64,000 nucleotides of DNA from an uncultured Bdellovibrionales bacterium (GTDB lineage: Bacteria > Bdellovibrionota > Bdellovibrionia > Bdellovibrionales > UBA1609), in contig CAILEP010000006.1 in the NCBI GenBank assembly GCA_903833275.1, forward strand, positions 1 to 64,000, written 5' to 3'. A program made the position numbers and the translations under genes. Shown in pieces: positions 20,868 through 30,211 of this stretch. The notes below the pieces were generated by a model. It saw nothing but the letters and a program-made list of their open reading frames with translations. It ran no database searches and had not been told where the DNA came from. Position 1 is the stretch's first letter. Every line of letters starts with the position of its first letter.

Positions 20868-21829
20868 TGATTTATACGAATAAAAGAATCGCGACGCTTT
20901 TGCTCAACCCATGAGCGAAATTGGCGCTTGAAATTTTCGCCCATAAGCTGTCGACGAATTTCTTCGCGATGCTCTTCAAGATCGGGCGAGGGCACGAGTG
21001 TCTTTTTCAAAACTTTAAATATCTGATAGCCATTCGACATGTGCACAACGTCCGAAACATCGCCGGCCGACAGGCGACCCATAGTTTCACGCACATCTTT
21101 ATTAAAATCAGCCAAACGAAACGTGCCGAAAGCCCCGCCCTGCACAAACTGTGGGTCTTCACTTGATTGTGCGGCAAGAGATTCAAACGGAACCCCTTGC
21201 GAAAGTTTGGTGCGGGCCTCGCGAGCACGTTTAAGCGCGGCATCGGCGCCACCATTAGAATCCATAAAAATAATATGAGCCAAGTTATATTCATAAACGA
21301 GTGCGCCCTGATTTGGATGTTGAGCGATGTAATATGAATTCACTTCTTCGTCAGAAATTTTTATTTTCGAAGAGACTTCTTTCTGCATAAGGGTCTGTCG
21401 TTGAAGACTTGTTTTTATAAAATCTTGATAGTCAGAATAAGCAATCCCCTCTTTTTTTAGGGCGGCTTTGAGTTGCGCGCGTTCAATATGACGGTTTTTG
21501 GCAATATTTCCGATTTCACTCTCAACCTGCTCGACAGGCGAAACGATGCCCTGATGCTTGATTTCAGAGTCGATGGTTTTTTCGTCAATCAAGTAGCTAA
21601 TTAAATATTTTGAATCACTCAACAGCTGCTTATGGTCGTACATGGTAATAAGCGACTCATCTAATAGCCCGTGATTTTTTAACTTCTTTTGAAAAGCAGA
21701 AATGTCAGATTGCGTAATAGCCTCATCGTTTACGATGGCAACAACACGATCAATAACTTCGGCCTTTGCGCCCAGAGTAAACAATATTGAGAAAATTAGC
21801 GGAAGGCCCAGGCGAATTGAAAGGCTCAT
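20864..21829 (-). CDS. surA: SurA-like periplasmic peptidyl-prolyl isomerase/chaperone
   Basis: 321 residues with a signal peptide (about 1-23, cleaving near AKA) and the SurA-type opening EVIDRVVAIVNDEAITQSDI. One parvulin (PpiC) domain lies at about 165-275 (hallmarks AHIIF, GGAFGTF, YQIFKVL). E. coli SurA has two parvulin domains, so this is the shorter single-domain form common outside gammaproteobacteria. It should chaperone outer-membrane proteins in the periplasm. Overlaps neighbours by 4 nt on both sides. Confidence 0.88.
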   Translation of the reverse strand: MSLSIRLGLPLIFSILFTLGAKAEVIDRVVAIVNDEAITQSDISAFQKKLKNHGLLDESLITMYDHKQLLSDSKYLISYLIDEKTIDSEIKHQGIVSPVEQVESEIGNIAKNRHIERAQLKAALKKEGIAYSDYQDFIKTSLQRQTLMQKEVSSKIKISDEEVNSYYIAQHPNQGALVYEYNLAHIIFMDSNGGADAALKRAREARTKLSQGVPFESLAAQSSEDPQFVQGGAFGTFRLADFNKDVRETMGRLSAGDVSDVVHMSNGYQIFKVLKKTLVPSPDLEEHREEIRRQLMGENFKRQFRSWVEQKRRDSFIRINQ

Positions 21830-22824
21830 TTATTACCTCGAGTTTGTACGTAAATTTTGCGCAAGAATTCATCATCTTTGAAAACGCGTGCTTTTAGAAT
21901 CTGGGCTTCAAGCCACCGCGAATAGTTCTCCTGTTCGCGAATGGCTGTTAGATGCTTTTCGATTTTGGCTCGAGCCTCTTCAAAGGCTAAAGACTTGGCT
22001 TGTCGTCGACCGACAACCTCAATCAAATGATATCCGAACGGGCTCTTGAGCACCTGGGTGCGCGCACCAATGGCCAGTTTTGAGGCGGTGTCGAAAAGAT
22101 CAAAAGTGCCTTTTTCGATCCAGCCAAGATCGCCACCAGCGGCACCTTCGGGCGTGATTGAAAATTTCTTGGCAAGTTCGGCAAAATTCTTTCCGGCAGA
22201 GAGTTCTTTTTTAATTAATTGGGCGTGATTTTCAGTTTTGAGAACGATCTGTCGTAAATGGACGGCGGCGCCCAAATTAAATAGACCCCTGTTGGCTTGG
22301 TAATACGCGTTCAGTTCTTCAGCTGCCGGTGGCTTGATTTGCTTTCTCAACTCGTCAAGAACCTGGCGCTCAAGTACAGTCATTTTTAAACGAGACTCCC
22401 AATTATCATAGGTCTGGCCTTCATCCGCGAGGGCTTTACGAAATGCCACGTCGTCTGGGTAGGCTTTTCGGATTTTAGTTAACTCGCTATCGAGAACTTC
22501 TTTTCGAACAAAAATTTGATTTTTTTGGGCCCAATCTTGGGTTACGGTTTGAACAATAAAATCTTGAACAATTGAATTCTTGGCTTGGGCGATAACACCC
22601 GAATCTTTGGCGGCTAGGCCGTTAAAGGCCTTGAGGCGGGCCGCGAGCATATTTGAGAAATCTTCGGCGCTTAAAACGGAATCATTTACTTTAACAACTG
22701 GCCGCGACCCAAGCTTAGCCTCGTTGTGGTTGCAGGCAGACAGCATAAGGCAGAGCGCAACACAGACGGCCCAATTGAAGGGCCTTCTGCGAGCTAACGA
22801 GCACCAAATTTCTGCTAAAATCAT
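21826..22824 (-). CDS. Lipoprotein peptidyl-prolyl isomerase (PrsA/PpiC type)
   Basis: 332 residues: an N-terminal hydrophobic segment ends in the lipobox LMLSAC with the lipidated Cys at 31, followed by a SurA_N-like helical region and a parvulin domain at about 195-285 (HLRQIVLK, GGDLGWIEKG, PFGYHLIEVVGRR). It is a membrane-anchored folding catalyst for exported proteins. It overlaps the preceding isomerase and surA by 4 nt each (ATGA), forming a three-isomerase block. Confidence 0.87.
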   Translation of the reverse strand: MILAEIWCSLARRRPFNWAVCVALCLMLSACNHNEAKLGSRPVVKVNDSVLSAEDFSNMLAARLKAFNGLAAKDSGVIAQAKNSIVQDFIVQTVTQDWAQKNQIFVRKEVLDSELTKIRKAYPDDVAFRKALADEGQTYDNWESRLKMTVLERQVLDELRKQIKPPAAEELNAYYQANRGLFNLGAAVHLRQIVLKTENHAQLIKKELSAGKNFAELAKKFSITPEGAAGGDLGWIEKGTFDLFDTASKLAIGARTQVLKSPFGYHLIEVVGRRQAKSLAFEEARAKIEKHLTAIREQENYSRWLEAQILKARVFKDDEFLRKIYVQTRGNK

Positions 22825-23636
22825 TTCAATGATTTAACTAACTTTTCATTCTTAGTCACTGAGTAATGGGCGGCCAACTGCTTGAAGAGTTGGTCGAACA
22901 ACTCTTTGCGCTTTTCGTCAAAAACAATAGCGCGAAGCTGACGCACATTTGCATCTTGAAATGCATGGCGGCCAGTCATTTTAATAATATGCCAGCCGTA
23001 CTGAGTGCGAACTGGGCCAGAGATTTCATTGGCCTTCATTTTAAGTAAAGTTTCATAGTAAGTGGGCACAACCGTTACGCGATTTTGAAAGCCAATATCG
23101 CCGCCGGCATTCTTACTGAGGGCGTCGTCTGAGTAAAGGTGTACAAGCTCTTCAAAGGGACGTTTGCTCTTCTTTACTTCGGCTAAGATTTCTTCAGCGC
23201 GCTTGCGGGCGACTTCGATTTGCTCAGGTGTTGAGTCGGTTTTAAACTCAATTAAAATGTGGCTCGAGCGAATCTCTGGGTTTTTGTCATAGTGCGAGCG
23301 CAACTCAGCGTCGGTGACTTTGATCCCATCAATTTTCTTGCCAATTTCCTTTTCAATGTAAGTTTTGTAGAGCACCTGATTGATTCCGTCTTGCACAACG
23401 GGGTCATTTCGCAGCTTCTTTTTGTCGGCTTCTTGAACTCCGATATAAAAACGAACTAAATCGTCAAGAAACACTTCTGGAGTCGGCGGGTTTATAGTCT
23501 GCCGCTTAGTTTCTGCGTATTTTTCTTTAAACTCTTGAAGGGTAATTTCGACCCCACCAACCTTCGCCACGGCTTCGGCGTGAGCGTGTTGAGCCAGTGC
23601 GGCAAGAGTCAAAACGATAAACACTTCTTTAAGCAT
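22821..23636 (-). CDS. Periplasmic PpiC-type peptidyl-prolyl isomerase
   Basis: 271 residues from the ATG at 23636: a signal peptide (about 1-18, ending AHA), a short helical region and a parvulin domain at about 125-225 (SSHILIEFK, GGDIGFQNRV, QYGWHIIKMTGRH). The reading frame stays open a further 118 codons upstream, but that part lies over the next gene and lacks any feature of a secreted protein, so I reject it. First of three adjacent isomerase genes. Confidence 0.9.
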   Translation of the reverse strand: MLKEVFIVLTLAALAQHAHAEAVAKVGGVEITLQEFKEKYAETKRQTINPPTPEVFLDDLVRFYIGVQEADKKKLRNDPVVQDGINQVLYKTYIEKEIGKKIDGIKVTDAELRSHYDKNPEIRSSHILIEFKTDSTPEQIEVARKRAEEILAEVKKSKRPFEELVHLYSDDALSKNAGGDIGFQNRVTVVPTYYETLLKMKANEISGPVRTQYGWHIIKMTGRHAFQDANVRQLRAIVFDEKRKELFDQLFKQLAAHYSVTKNEKLVKSLK

Positions 23637-23685
23637 GTTGCGTCCCCAAATGTGTAATAGTCCTAAGAAAACGCTAGCACCCGTG

Positions 23686-24321
23686 TCAGAGAGTCGCAAT
23701 GGTTTTAGCCGCTTGCTGCTTGGCGCCATCAAGGGCTGAAGAGAGCTGCGCAACCCATCTCGGGTCTTTCGGATCATCATCTTTTGTGAGGGCCGCGATC
23801 GGTGCGCCAAAATATAAAACAACTTTTGAAAAGGGCAAGGGCAGTTGGGCTTTGTTCCACGAACGCTCAAATATGTGCGCCTTTTCGATAAATGCTCCAG
23901 ACGGAACAATGGGCGCGCCGCAAAGTCGCGACAGTTCAAATACGCCAGGCTTTGGCACATAAATTGGCCCGCGTGGCCCGTCGACGGCAAACGAAGTGTT
24001 GCGGCCAGATTTACAAAGTCGCACCATCCCCTTGAGCGCCGAGATGGCCCCCCGGGTGGATGAGCCGCGAGAAGTTGAACCGCCCAGTTTGTGAATTACG
24101 AAATCAATAAGCGAGCCGTCCTTACTGGTCGAAGTCATAGTGGCAATTTGATAGCGTTGAACGGCATAGACTAAGGCGAGCTCGTCACCATGCCAGTGGG
24201 CAAATATGAGTGGTGTTTTCTGTGCCAGCATCGCCTTGAGCTCAGGCGCCTCAATAACTTCAATTCGCCAGAGGGCGATTAGAGTGCGGTAGATGAAGTA
24301 GACAAGCCACTTTAGAATCAC
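23686..24321 (-). CDS. DUF374-type lysophospholipid acyltransferase family protein
   Basis: 211 residues with an N-terminal membrane-associated helix. The acyltransferase-like motif HWHGDE lies at about 42-47, and FAVDGPRGP at about 112-120 matches the conserved DGPRGP block of the DUF374/LpxL-like branch. Such proteins are placed with lipid A and phospholipid acyltransferases. The start is GTG at 24321, 8 nt from the etfA stop. Position between etfA and the periplasmic isomerases suggests an envelope role. Confidence 0.82.
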   Translation of the reverse strand: MILKWLVYFIYRTLIALWRIEVIEAPELKAMLAQKTPLIFAHWHGDELALVYAVQRYQIATMTSTSKDGSLIDFVIHKLGGSTSRGSSTRGAISALKGMVRLCKSGRNTSFAVDGPRGPIYVPKPGVFELSRLCGAPIVPSGAFIEKAHIFERSWNKAQLPLPFSKVVLYFGAPIAALTKDDDPKDPRWVAQLSSALDGAKQQAAKTIATL

Positions 24322-24328
24322 GTCAGCG

Positions 24329-25291
24329 CTATTGTAGAATTTTTTTAAATTCTGCGGTTAGGGTCGGCAGAATCTCGAAAACATCGCCGACAAGCCCGTA
24401 GGAGGCCTTTTGAAAAATCGGGGCATCGGGGTCTTTGTTGATGGCGACAATAACCTTACTGCCGCTCATGCCGGCGAGATGCTGAATAGCGCCCGAAATG
24501 CCGCATGCGATGTAAAGAGTCGGCGCAACAGTTTTGCCGGTCTGACCGACCTGCATAGAGTGAGAAACCCAGCCGGCGTCGACAACGGCTCGCGAAGCAC
24601 CAACAGTGGCGCCGAGAACGGCGGCGAGGTCATCGAGCAATTTGAAGTGCTCGGCACCTTTCATCCCGCGACCGCCGGCAACGATAATATTGGCCTCAGT
24701 CAAATCAAGTTTTTCGGTCGCACCCTTTACGATTTCTTTGATTCGAGTTTTTAAATCGACTGGAGTAAGAGCAATTTTTTTAACTGTAGTTTGACCCGAG
24801 CCAGCTGTCCCAACCGGAAGTTGATTGGCGCGCATGAGAATAATTTTGATTGCGCAGTTCTGAAAATCGACTTGGGCAGAACACTTGCCAGAATAAAGCG
24901 GCTTTCGAACTTGCGCCGCGCCACCCGTAAAGGTCAACTCGGTGCAATCGCTAGCAACGCCCGCGCCGATTTTTTGCCCTACCCGCGGAAAAAGATCTCG
25001 GGCGAGCATTGAGGCAGATGCTAAAACATAATCGGGCTTTTCGCTTGCGAGGAGATCGCTAACAAGCTGGCTGTACAGTTCGGGGTTGTAATTTTTCAAA
25101 GATTCGTCGGCACACGCGAGCACTTCACTGACGCCCCAGGCACCAAGCTGAACCCCAATTGAATCGGCGCTCGGCCCAACGACCAGTGCTTTCACCGTGT
25201 GGCCCGATTTTTGGGCGGCGGTTAATAACTCAAAAGCGCTTCGCTTAAACTCTTTTCCGTTGTGTTCGGCGAATACAAGAACTGAACCCAT
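24329..25291 (-). CDS. etfA: Electron transfer flavoprotein alpha subunit
   Basis: FAD-binding subunit of the heterodimeric ETF that passes electrons from acyl-CoA and other dehydrogenases to the quinone pool. The 320-residue chain has the C-terminal FAD domain with VAGGRGMKGAEHF, GASRAVVDAGW, QVGQTGKTVAP and ISGAIQHLAGM. The order is etfB then etfA, spaced by 11 nt, with a clear GGAGTT-type ribosome binding site. No dehydrogenase gene adjoins it here. Confidence 0.96.
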   Translation of the reverse strand: MGSVLVFAEHNGKEFKRSAFELLTAAQKSGHTVKALVVGPSADSIGVQLGAWGVSEVLACADESLKNYNPELYSQLVSDLLASEKPDYVLASASMLARDLFPRVGQKIGAGVASDCTELTFTGGAAQVRKPLYSGKCSAQVDFQNCAIKIILMRANQLPVGTAGSGQTTVKKIALTPVDLKTRIKEIVKGATEKLDLTEANIIVAGGRGMKGAEHFKLLDDLAAVLGATVGASRAVVDAGWVSHSMQVGQTGKTVAPTLYIACGISGAIQHLAGMSGSKVIVAINKDPDAPIFQKASYGLVGDVFEILPTLTAEFKKILQ

Positions 25292-25302
25292 TTGTGAACT
25301 CC

Positions 25303-26079
25303 TTAAAGAACTTTAGCTTCTTCGCGTAACATGCGAGCTAATTCGTGTGATTGTGCGGCGGCGTCGCCCGAAAGCATTTTTACAGCCGGCTTTTCTGGCG
25401 GAAGTTTGAAATTTGAATAACGCAAACGGGCTTGGCCGGCGTCGACACCAAGCGCCGAAAGGTCGTAGTCTTTTAGCACTTTCTTTTTTGCTTTCATAAT
25501 GCCGGGCAGACTTGCATAGCGAGGCATATTTAAGCCTTTGTTGGCGCCAATAAGGGCGGGCAACGAAAGTTCAACAACTTCTTTTGTACCGCCCTCGATC
25601 TCTCGCTCGACGGTAAGCACGTTGCCCACCAAAGTCATTTTCGAAATAACGGTCGCGTGCGGGATACCAAGTTCGGAGGCAATCATTTGGCTGACGCTCG
25701 CCGCATTGTCATCGATTGCAAGGCGGCCCGTAAGCACCAGATCAAATGGGCCTTCTTTTTTTATCGCAGCGGCAAGGGCCTTTGCGGCCAATGAATTATC
25801 AAGGCCATCTGCGCCTTCGATTGCAATGCCTTCATCCGCGCCCATAGCCAGGGCGGTTCGCAATACTTCAGACGCACGGGGCTTTGGTCCAACTGTAAAA
25901 ACAAAAACGGTCGAGCCGGCGTTGGCCTCTTTCAATTTTATGGCCTCTTCAATTGCATGCTCGTCGTACGGGTTAACCACCCATTTTACGGCGGCCGTAT
26001 CGATACCTGAGTTATCAGGCTTGAGTTTGATCTTGGTTTCGGTGTCGGGCACTTGTTTTACGCAGACTGCGATTTTCAT
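25303..26079 (-). CDS. etfB: Electron transfer flavoprotein beta subunit
   Basis: AMP-binding partner of etfA, 258 residues. It starts MKIAVCVKQVPDTE and carries NPYDEHAIEEA, the AMP-site region DGLDNS and the ETF beta signature stretch (VEREIEGGTKEVVELSLPALI; GLNMPRYASLPGIMKAKKK). First gene of the long minus-strand cluster and divergent from sdhC across a 120-bp gap. Confidence 0.96.
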   Translation of the reverse strand: MKIAVCVKQVPDTETKIKLKPDNSGIDTAAVKWVVNPYDEHAIEEAIKLKEANAGSTVFVFTVGPKPRASEVLRTALAMGADEGIAIEGADGLDNSLAAKALAAAIKKEGPFDLVLTGRLAIDDNAASVSQMIASELGIPHATVISKMTLVGNVLTVEREIEGGTKEVVELSLPALIGANKGLNMPRYASLPGIMKAKKKVLKDYDLSALGVDAGQARLRYSNFKLPPEKPAVKMLSGDAAAQSHELARMLREEAKVL

Positions 26080-26199
26080 AAATCCCTCATAGAAATACCT
26101 GATGAATGGTCAGTATGGATTTATATCGGTGAGCGAAAGAAATTGCAAATGCAATGCTCGTCCGTTAGCCTTAGACAATAAAATCTGAGGTAGCGTTCA
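26080..26199. promoter_or_regulatory. Divergent etfB/sdhC promoter region
   Basis: A 120-bp gap between divergent operons for electron transfer flavoprotein and succinate dehydrogenase. Both need promoters here, and shared control of respiratory genes is conceivable. I see an AGGTAG ribosome-binding-like stretch before sdhC but no confident hexamers. Confidence 0.4.
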
Positions 26200-26871
26200 A
26201 TGTCTAGATTTGGGTCTTACTTATTCTCGACTGTTGGTCGAAAGCAATCGATGGCGGTGGCGGGGCTTGGCCTTTGTGGCTTCGTGCTCACTCATGCTGC
26301 GGGCAATATGCTGCTATTTAAAAGCGCAGAAGCCTACAATCGGTACAGCCATGCGCTGGTCACGAATCCACTCATTTATGTGGCAGAAGCCGGGCTTTTG
26401 GGGCTCTTTCTTTTGCATATAGTTTTTGGCATTGCGCTTACGATTCGCAATCGCATGGCGAGGCCGACTCCATATGCCATGCATGCAGAGGGCGCGAAAG
26501 AGACGTCCCGCACGACTCGATTGATGGCCGTTCAAGGCGTTGTGGTCTTGCTTTTTGTCGTTCTTCACTTGATTACCTTCAAATTTGGCACCTATTACGA
26601 CGTGACATACGAAAACATTCAGATGCGGGATATTTTTAGGCTTGTGCACGAAGTTTTTCAAAATCAACTCTACGTTTGGTGGTATGTCGTCGCGGTCACC
26701 CTACTCTGCTTTCACGTGAGCCATGGGTTTCAGTCTTCACTTCAAACGCTCGGCATGAATCACCCGCAATATACTCCAGCGATTAAAAAAATATCGTTGC
26801 TATATGCAGTGGCTGTGACGCTGATGTTTATTTCTCAACCCGTCTACATGCTGTTCATCTTCAAAGGATAG
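26200..26871 (+). CDS. sdhC: Succinate dehydrogenase cytochrome b subunit
   Basis: Membrane anchor and heme subunit of complex II, 223 residues with about five transmembrane helices and several conserved His on helix ends ([35 protein letters not shown]). The single large cytochrome b with no separate sdhD gives a three-subunit, di-heme type B enzyme as in Bdellovibrio, Bacteroides and epsilonproteobacteria. Followed by sdhA after 11 nt. Confidence 0.93.
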   Translation: MSRFGSYLFSTVGRKQSMAVAGLGLCGFVLTHAAGNMLLFKSAEAYNRYSHALVTNPLIYVAEAGLLGLFLLHIVFGIALTIRNRMARPTPYAMHAEGAKETSRTTRLMAVQGVVVLLFVVLHLITFKFGTYYDVTYENIQMRDIFRLVHEVFQNQLYVWWYVVAVTLLCFHVSHGFQSSLQTLGMNHPQYTPAIKKISLLYAVAVTLMFISQPVYMLFIFKG

Positions 26872-26882
26872 GTAACGTTCTC

Positions 26883-28805
26883 ATGGCAAAGCTTGACGCA
26901 AAAATACCACCAGGGTCCGTTCAAGAAAAGTGGGAGAAACACAAGTTTGATATGAAGCTTGTGAACCCGGCCAATAAACGAAAATTTGATATTATAGTGG
27001 TGGGCACAGGTCTAGCGGGGGCATCAGCCGCGTCGAGCCTGGCAGAGCTAGGTTACAATGTAAAATCGTTTTGCATTCAAGATTCTCCGCGCCGCGCACA
27101 CTCGATTGCTGCCCAGGGAGGCATTAATGCGGCAAAAAATTATCCTAACGATGGCGACTCAATTTATCGTTTGTTCTATGACACTGTAAAAGGTGGTGAT
27201 TTTCGTGCTCGAGAGGCCAACGTTTATCGTTTGGCAGAAATCTCAACGCACATTATCGATCACTGTGTAGCGCTCGGCGTGCCCTTTGCGCGCGAATATG
27301 GTGGCTTACTTTCAAACCGCTCTTTTGGTGGCGCGCAAGTGTCACGAACATTCTATGCGCGTGGCCAGACGGGGCAGCAGCTATTGCTTGGGGCCTACTC
27401 GTCGATGATGAGACAAGTGGCTCTCGGCAAAGTTCAATCGTACGACCGCCGCGAAATGCTTGATCTCGTTATGGTCGATGGTTTCGCGCGAGGCATCACC
27501 TGCCGCAACCTTGTGACAGGCGAAATTGAATCACATGCCGGTCACGCTGTTGTTCTTGCGACTGGCGGATATGGCAATGTGTTTTATCTTTCTACCAACG
27601 CGAAAAACTCAAATGTCACGGCCAGCTGGCGTTGCCACAAGAAAGGCGCGTCCTTTGCGAACCCGTGCTTTACACAAATTCACCCGACCTGCATCCCGGT
27701 TTCTGGAGACTATCAGTCAAAGCTAACGCTAATGTCAGAGTCGCTTCGCAATGATGGTCGAGTTTGGGTGCCCAAAGCCAAGGGCGATAAACGCCATCCG
27801 AGCGAAATTCCAGATGCCGAGCGCGACTATTATCTTGAAAGAGTTTACCCAAGCTTCGGAAATTTGGCTCCACGCGATGTTTCGTCGCGACAAGCGAAGT
27901 TTCGTGTCGACGAGGGCCACGGGGTCGGCGAAACCGGCATCGCAGTTTATCTCGACTTCAGAGATGCAATTAAACGTTTGGGTCAGGCCGCGATTAGCGA
28001 AAAGTACGGCAATCTTTTCGAAATGTATGAAAAAATAACCGGAGAGAACCCCTACCGTCAGCCGATGCGAATTTACCCCGCCGTACACTATACAATGGGC
28101 GGGCTGTGGGTTGATTACAATTTAATGAGCACAATCCCCGGCCTTCATGTTCTGGGTGAGGCTAACTTTTCTGATCATGGTGCAAATCGCTTAGGGGCAT
28201 CGGCCCTCATGCAAGGTTTGGCTGATGGTTATTTTGTGATACCGAACACAATGGGTCATTTCTTGGCCTCGAATTCGCTTAAGCCCGTCACCACCGAGCA
28301 CGATGCGTTTAAGGCGAGTCGTGATGAGGTAAAAAAACGTCTCGATCAGTTTTTACACATGAAGGGCAAGAGAACGGTCGATGATTTTCATCGCGCGCTT
28401 GGGCACATCATGTGGCAAAAGGTCGGAATGTCACGAAATGCGAAGGGGCTAAAAGAGGCCATTTCCGAAATTCAAAAGCTACGTTCTGAATTTTGGCAAG
28501 ACGTGCGCGTGCCGGGCGAGATGAATTATAAAAATGAAGAACTTGAAAAAGCCGGCCGCGTTTCTGATTTTCTAGAGCTGGGCGAACTAATGGCGCTCGA
28601 CGCCCTTACCCGCGAAGAATCTTGCGGCGGCCACTTTCGGGATGAATTTCAGACGCCAGATAACGAAGCAAAGCGCGATGACACCAACTTCTGTCATGTC
28701 GCCGCTTGGGATTATAAAACTCAAGGCAGTCAGATATCTTGGGCGCTTGAAAAAGAAGCACTCGAATTTGAAAACGTTCACCTCGCGACTAGAAGCTATA
28801 AGTAA
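26883..28805 (+). CDS. sdhA: Succinate dehydrogenase/fumarate reductase flavoprotein subunit
   Basis: Catalytic subunit with covalently bound FAD, 640 residues. It has the dinucleotide fold [19 protein letters not shown] at about 40-58, the flavinylation segment [19 protein letters not shown] in the active site, [10 protein letters not shown] and [21 protein letters not shown]. Length and insertions fit the type B family found with a single cytochrome b subunit. ATG at 26883; flanked by sdhC and sdhB. Confidence 0.97.
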   Translation: MAKLDAKIPPGSVQEKWEKHKFDMKLVNPANKRKFDIIVVGTGLAGASAASSLAELGYNVKSFCIQDSPRRAHSIAAQGGINAAKNYPNDGDSIYRLFYDTVKGGDFRAREANVYRLAEISTHIIDHCVALGVPFAREYGGLLSNRSFGGAQVSRTFYARGQTGQQLLLGAYSSMMRQVALGKVQSYDRREMLDLVMVDGFARGITCRNLVTGEIESHAGHAVVLATGGYGNVFYLSTNAKNSNVTASWRCHKKGASFANPCFTQIHPTCIPVSGDYQSKLTLMSESLRNDGRVWVPKAKGDKRHPSEIPDAERDYYLERVYPSFGNLAPRDVSSRQAKFRVDEGHGVGETGIAVYLDFRDAIKRLGQAAISEKYGNLFEMYEKITGENPYRQPMRIYPAVHYTMGGLWVDYNLMSTIPGLHVLGEANFSDHGANRLGASALMQGLADGYFVIPNTMGHFLASNSLKPVTTEHDAFKASRDEVKKRLDQFLHMKGKRTVDDFHRALGHIMWQKVGMSRNAKGLKEAISEIQKLRSEFWQDVRVPGEMNYKNEELEKAGRVSDFLELGELMALDALTREESCGGHFRDEFQTPDNEAKRDDTNFCHVAAWDYKTQGSQISWALEKEALEFENVHLATRSYK

Positions 28806-28816
28806 CAGGAGTCACC

Positions 28817-29617
28817 ATGTCGGGTTCATCAAAAGAAAAATTGAATCTTAAGCTCAAAGTATGGCGTCAAAAAGGCCCGAACGATAAGGGCGAGTTTATG
28901 GAGTACGACGCGAAAGATATTTCGACCGACATGTCGTTTCTCGAGATGCTCGATGTGATGAACAACGATCTTATTCGAAACGGCAAAGACCCCGTTGAGT
29001 TCGATCACGATTGTCGCGAGGGTATTTGCGGCGCCTGTTCGCTCGTTGTAAATGGTTCGCCTCACGGGCCAGAGGTCGCAACGACGACCTGCCAATTGCA
29101 TATGAGAAAATTTAAAGATGGCGAAACGATTTACGTCGAGCCCTTTCGCGCTAAAGCCTTTCCGGTAGTGAGAGACCTCGTTGTCGACCGCAGCTCTTTT
29201 GATCGAATTCAACAGGCCGGCGGGTTTATTTCAGTCAACACCGGCAATGCTCAAGACGCCAATGCGATTGCTGTCGCAAAAGATAACGCTGATGCAGCCT
29301 TTGAAGCGGCGGCATGCATTGGTTGTGGCGCTTGCGTTGCGGCCTGCAAAAATGCGTCTGCAAGTTTATTTGTGGCCGCAAAAATCACGCATCTTGGATT
29401 GTTGCCGCAAGGGCAGCCCGAGAGAGATAAGCGCGCACTAGCGATGATTGCACAGATGGACGCGGAAGGTTTCGGTGGTTGCACCAATACCGGCGCATGC
29501 TCGGCCACTTGCCCCAAAGAAATTAGCCTTGAGACAATTGCCAAAATGAATCGAGATTACCTTGTTGCCACGGTGCGTGATCGGCCGAAAAGCGAAACAC
29601 TAGGCGCAGGGATCTAA
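28817..29617 (+). CDS. sdhB: Succinate dehydrogenase iron-sulfur subunit
   Basis: Electron-transfer subunit of complex II, 266 residues. The N-terminal ferredoxin domain has the [2Fe-2S] ligands in [10 protein letters not shown] plus a later Cys; the C-terminal domain has [13 protein letters not shown] and [15 protein letters not shown] for the [4Fe-4S] and [3Fe-4S] clusters. Start ATG at 28817 with AGGAG upstream, 11 nt after sdhA. Last gene of the sdhCAB operon. Confidence 0.97.
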   Translation: MSGSSKEKLNLKLKVWRQKGPNDKGEFMEYDAKDISTDMSFLEMLDVMNNDLIRNGKDPVEFDHDCREGICGACSLVVNGSPHGPEVATTTCQLHMRKFKDGETIYVEPFRAKAFPVVRDLVVDRSSFDRIQQAGGFISVNTGNAQDANAIAVAKDNADAAFEAAACIGCGACVAACKNASASLFVAAKITHLGLLPQGQPERDKRALAMIAQMDAEGFGGCTNTGACSATCPKEISLETIAKMNRDYLVATVRDRPKSETLGAGI

Positions 29618-29666
29618 AGTCTCCCAATCACCAAATTTAGTAAACTTGTAGACAGTTTGCACACAC

Positions 29667-29706
29667 TTACCCACATCTGGGGCGGCGATCCACAGGTTTA
29701 TCCACA
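29667..29706 (+). promoter_or_regulatory. DnaA-box cluster upstream of a small hypothetical gene
   Basis: Three same-strand 9-mers related to the DnaA box lie within 40 bp: TTACCCACA at 29667-29675, CGATCCACA at 29686-29694 and the perfect TTATCCACA at 29698-29706. They are between sdhB and the 85-residue gene. Such a cluster could titrate DnaA or regulate the downstream gene. Confidence 0.5.
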
Positions 29707-29729
29707 TAGTTTAGCTTATTCGGCTAACC

Positions 29730-29754
29730 GATAGACCTCTGTCTAGTGTCTATC
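29730..29754. repeat. Inverted repeat downstream of sdhB
   Basis: GATAGAC (29730-29736) and GTCTATC (29748-29754) are perfect inverted copies around an 11-nt spacer, followed by CTTTTG. It may be a weak terminator for sdhCAB or an operator for the downstream small gene. The 7-bp stem and short T-run make either reading tentative. Confidence 0.4.
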
Positions 29755-29838
29755 CTTTTGTCGGCGGATATTTCAGTTTCAACTCGAGTAGCACCTCAAC
29801 GAATCCAGACAAACGGCCGATATAGAAAAGAGGGCGCT

Positions 29839-30096
29839 ATGAAATCCATAAAAGAAATTATGAGTGAACTAGGCTTTAACGCAGATGCGCCGTTAGACAC
29901 CCAGAAGGCATTTTTCAAGAACTTAGTCGCGGCGGCGAATGCAACCGCGCCTTTTTCACAACACAAAACGCAAATAATCCCGACGATGGTCGAGAAAAAA
30001 GCGTCGGAACCGACACCGGCACCAATTAAGAAACAAAAAACACCAGTGCCCGAGCAACTCGCGTTCGACTTCGCATCTATCAATCGCGTCTCTTGA
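29839..30096 (+). CDS. Small hypothetical protein with possible sliding-clamp motif
   Basis: 85 residues from the ATG at 29839, with AGAGGG upstream. I do not recognise the family. The N-terminal 40 residues are likely helical (MKSIKEIMSELGF); the middle is Pro/Lys-rich and probably disordered; near the C-terminus EQLAFDF resembles the QxxLxF-type peptides that bind the beta clamp. An in-frame extension upstream to 29746 exists but reads through the inverted repeat region and has no ribosome binding site. Downstream, an inverted repeat and a protease gene follow. Confidence 0.55.
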   Translation: MKSIKEIMSELGFNADAPLDTQKAFFKNLVAAANATAPFSQHKTQIIPTMVEKKASEPTPAPIKKQKTPVPEQLAFDFASINRVS

Positions 30097-30099
30097 TCA

Positions 30100-30134
30100 A
30101 AGTACTAAAAACATAATTCTAAAAAATAGTACTT
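30100..30134. repeat. Inverted repeat with AGTACT cores before the subtilase gene
   Basis: AAGTACTA (30100-30107) and TAGTACTT (30127-30134) are perfect inverted copies separated by 19 nt of AT-rich sequence. Each arm itself contains the palindrome AGTACT. The element starts 4 nt after the upstream gene's stop and about 78 nt before the protease start, so it could be an operator or a leader hairpin. Confidence 0.45.
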
Positions 30135-30211
30135 AGTTGAACTCTTCTAAGTTGGTACCATTTTGGAACTACTAGTGGAGATGGATTTCGCTAGCTTTAG
30201 GGGGGTCATCA

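Noticed and set aside
23637-23990. In-frame 118-codon extension of the first PPIase
   Set aside because: It overlaps the acyltransferase gene and would remove the signal peptide from the N-terminus.
25538-26092. Plus-strand open frame of 184 codons over etfB
   Set aside because: Antisense to a well-supported etfB; rich in Ala/Ser/Ile as expected for a shadow frame.
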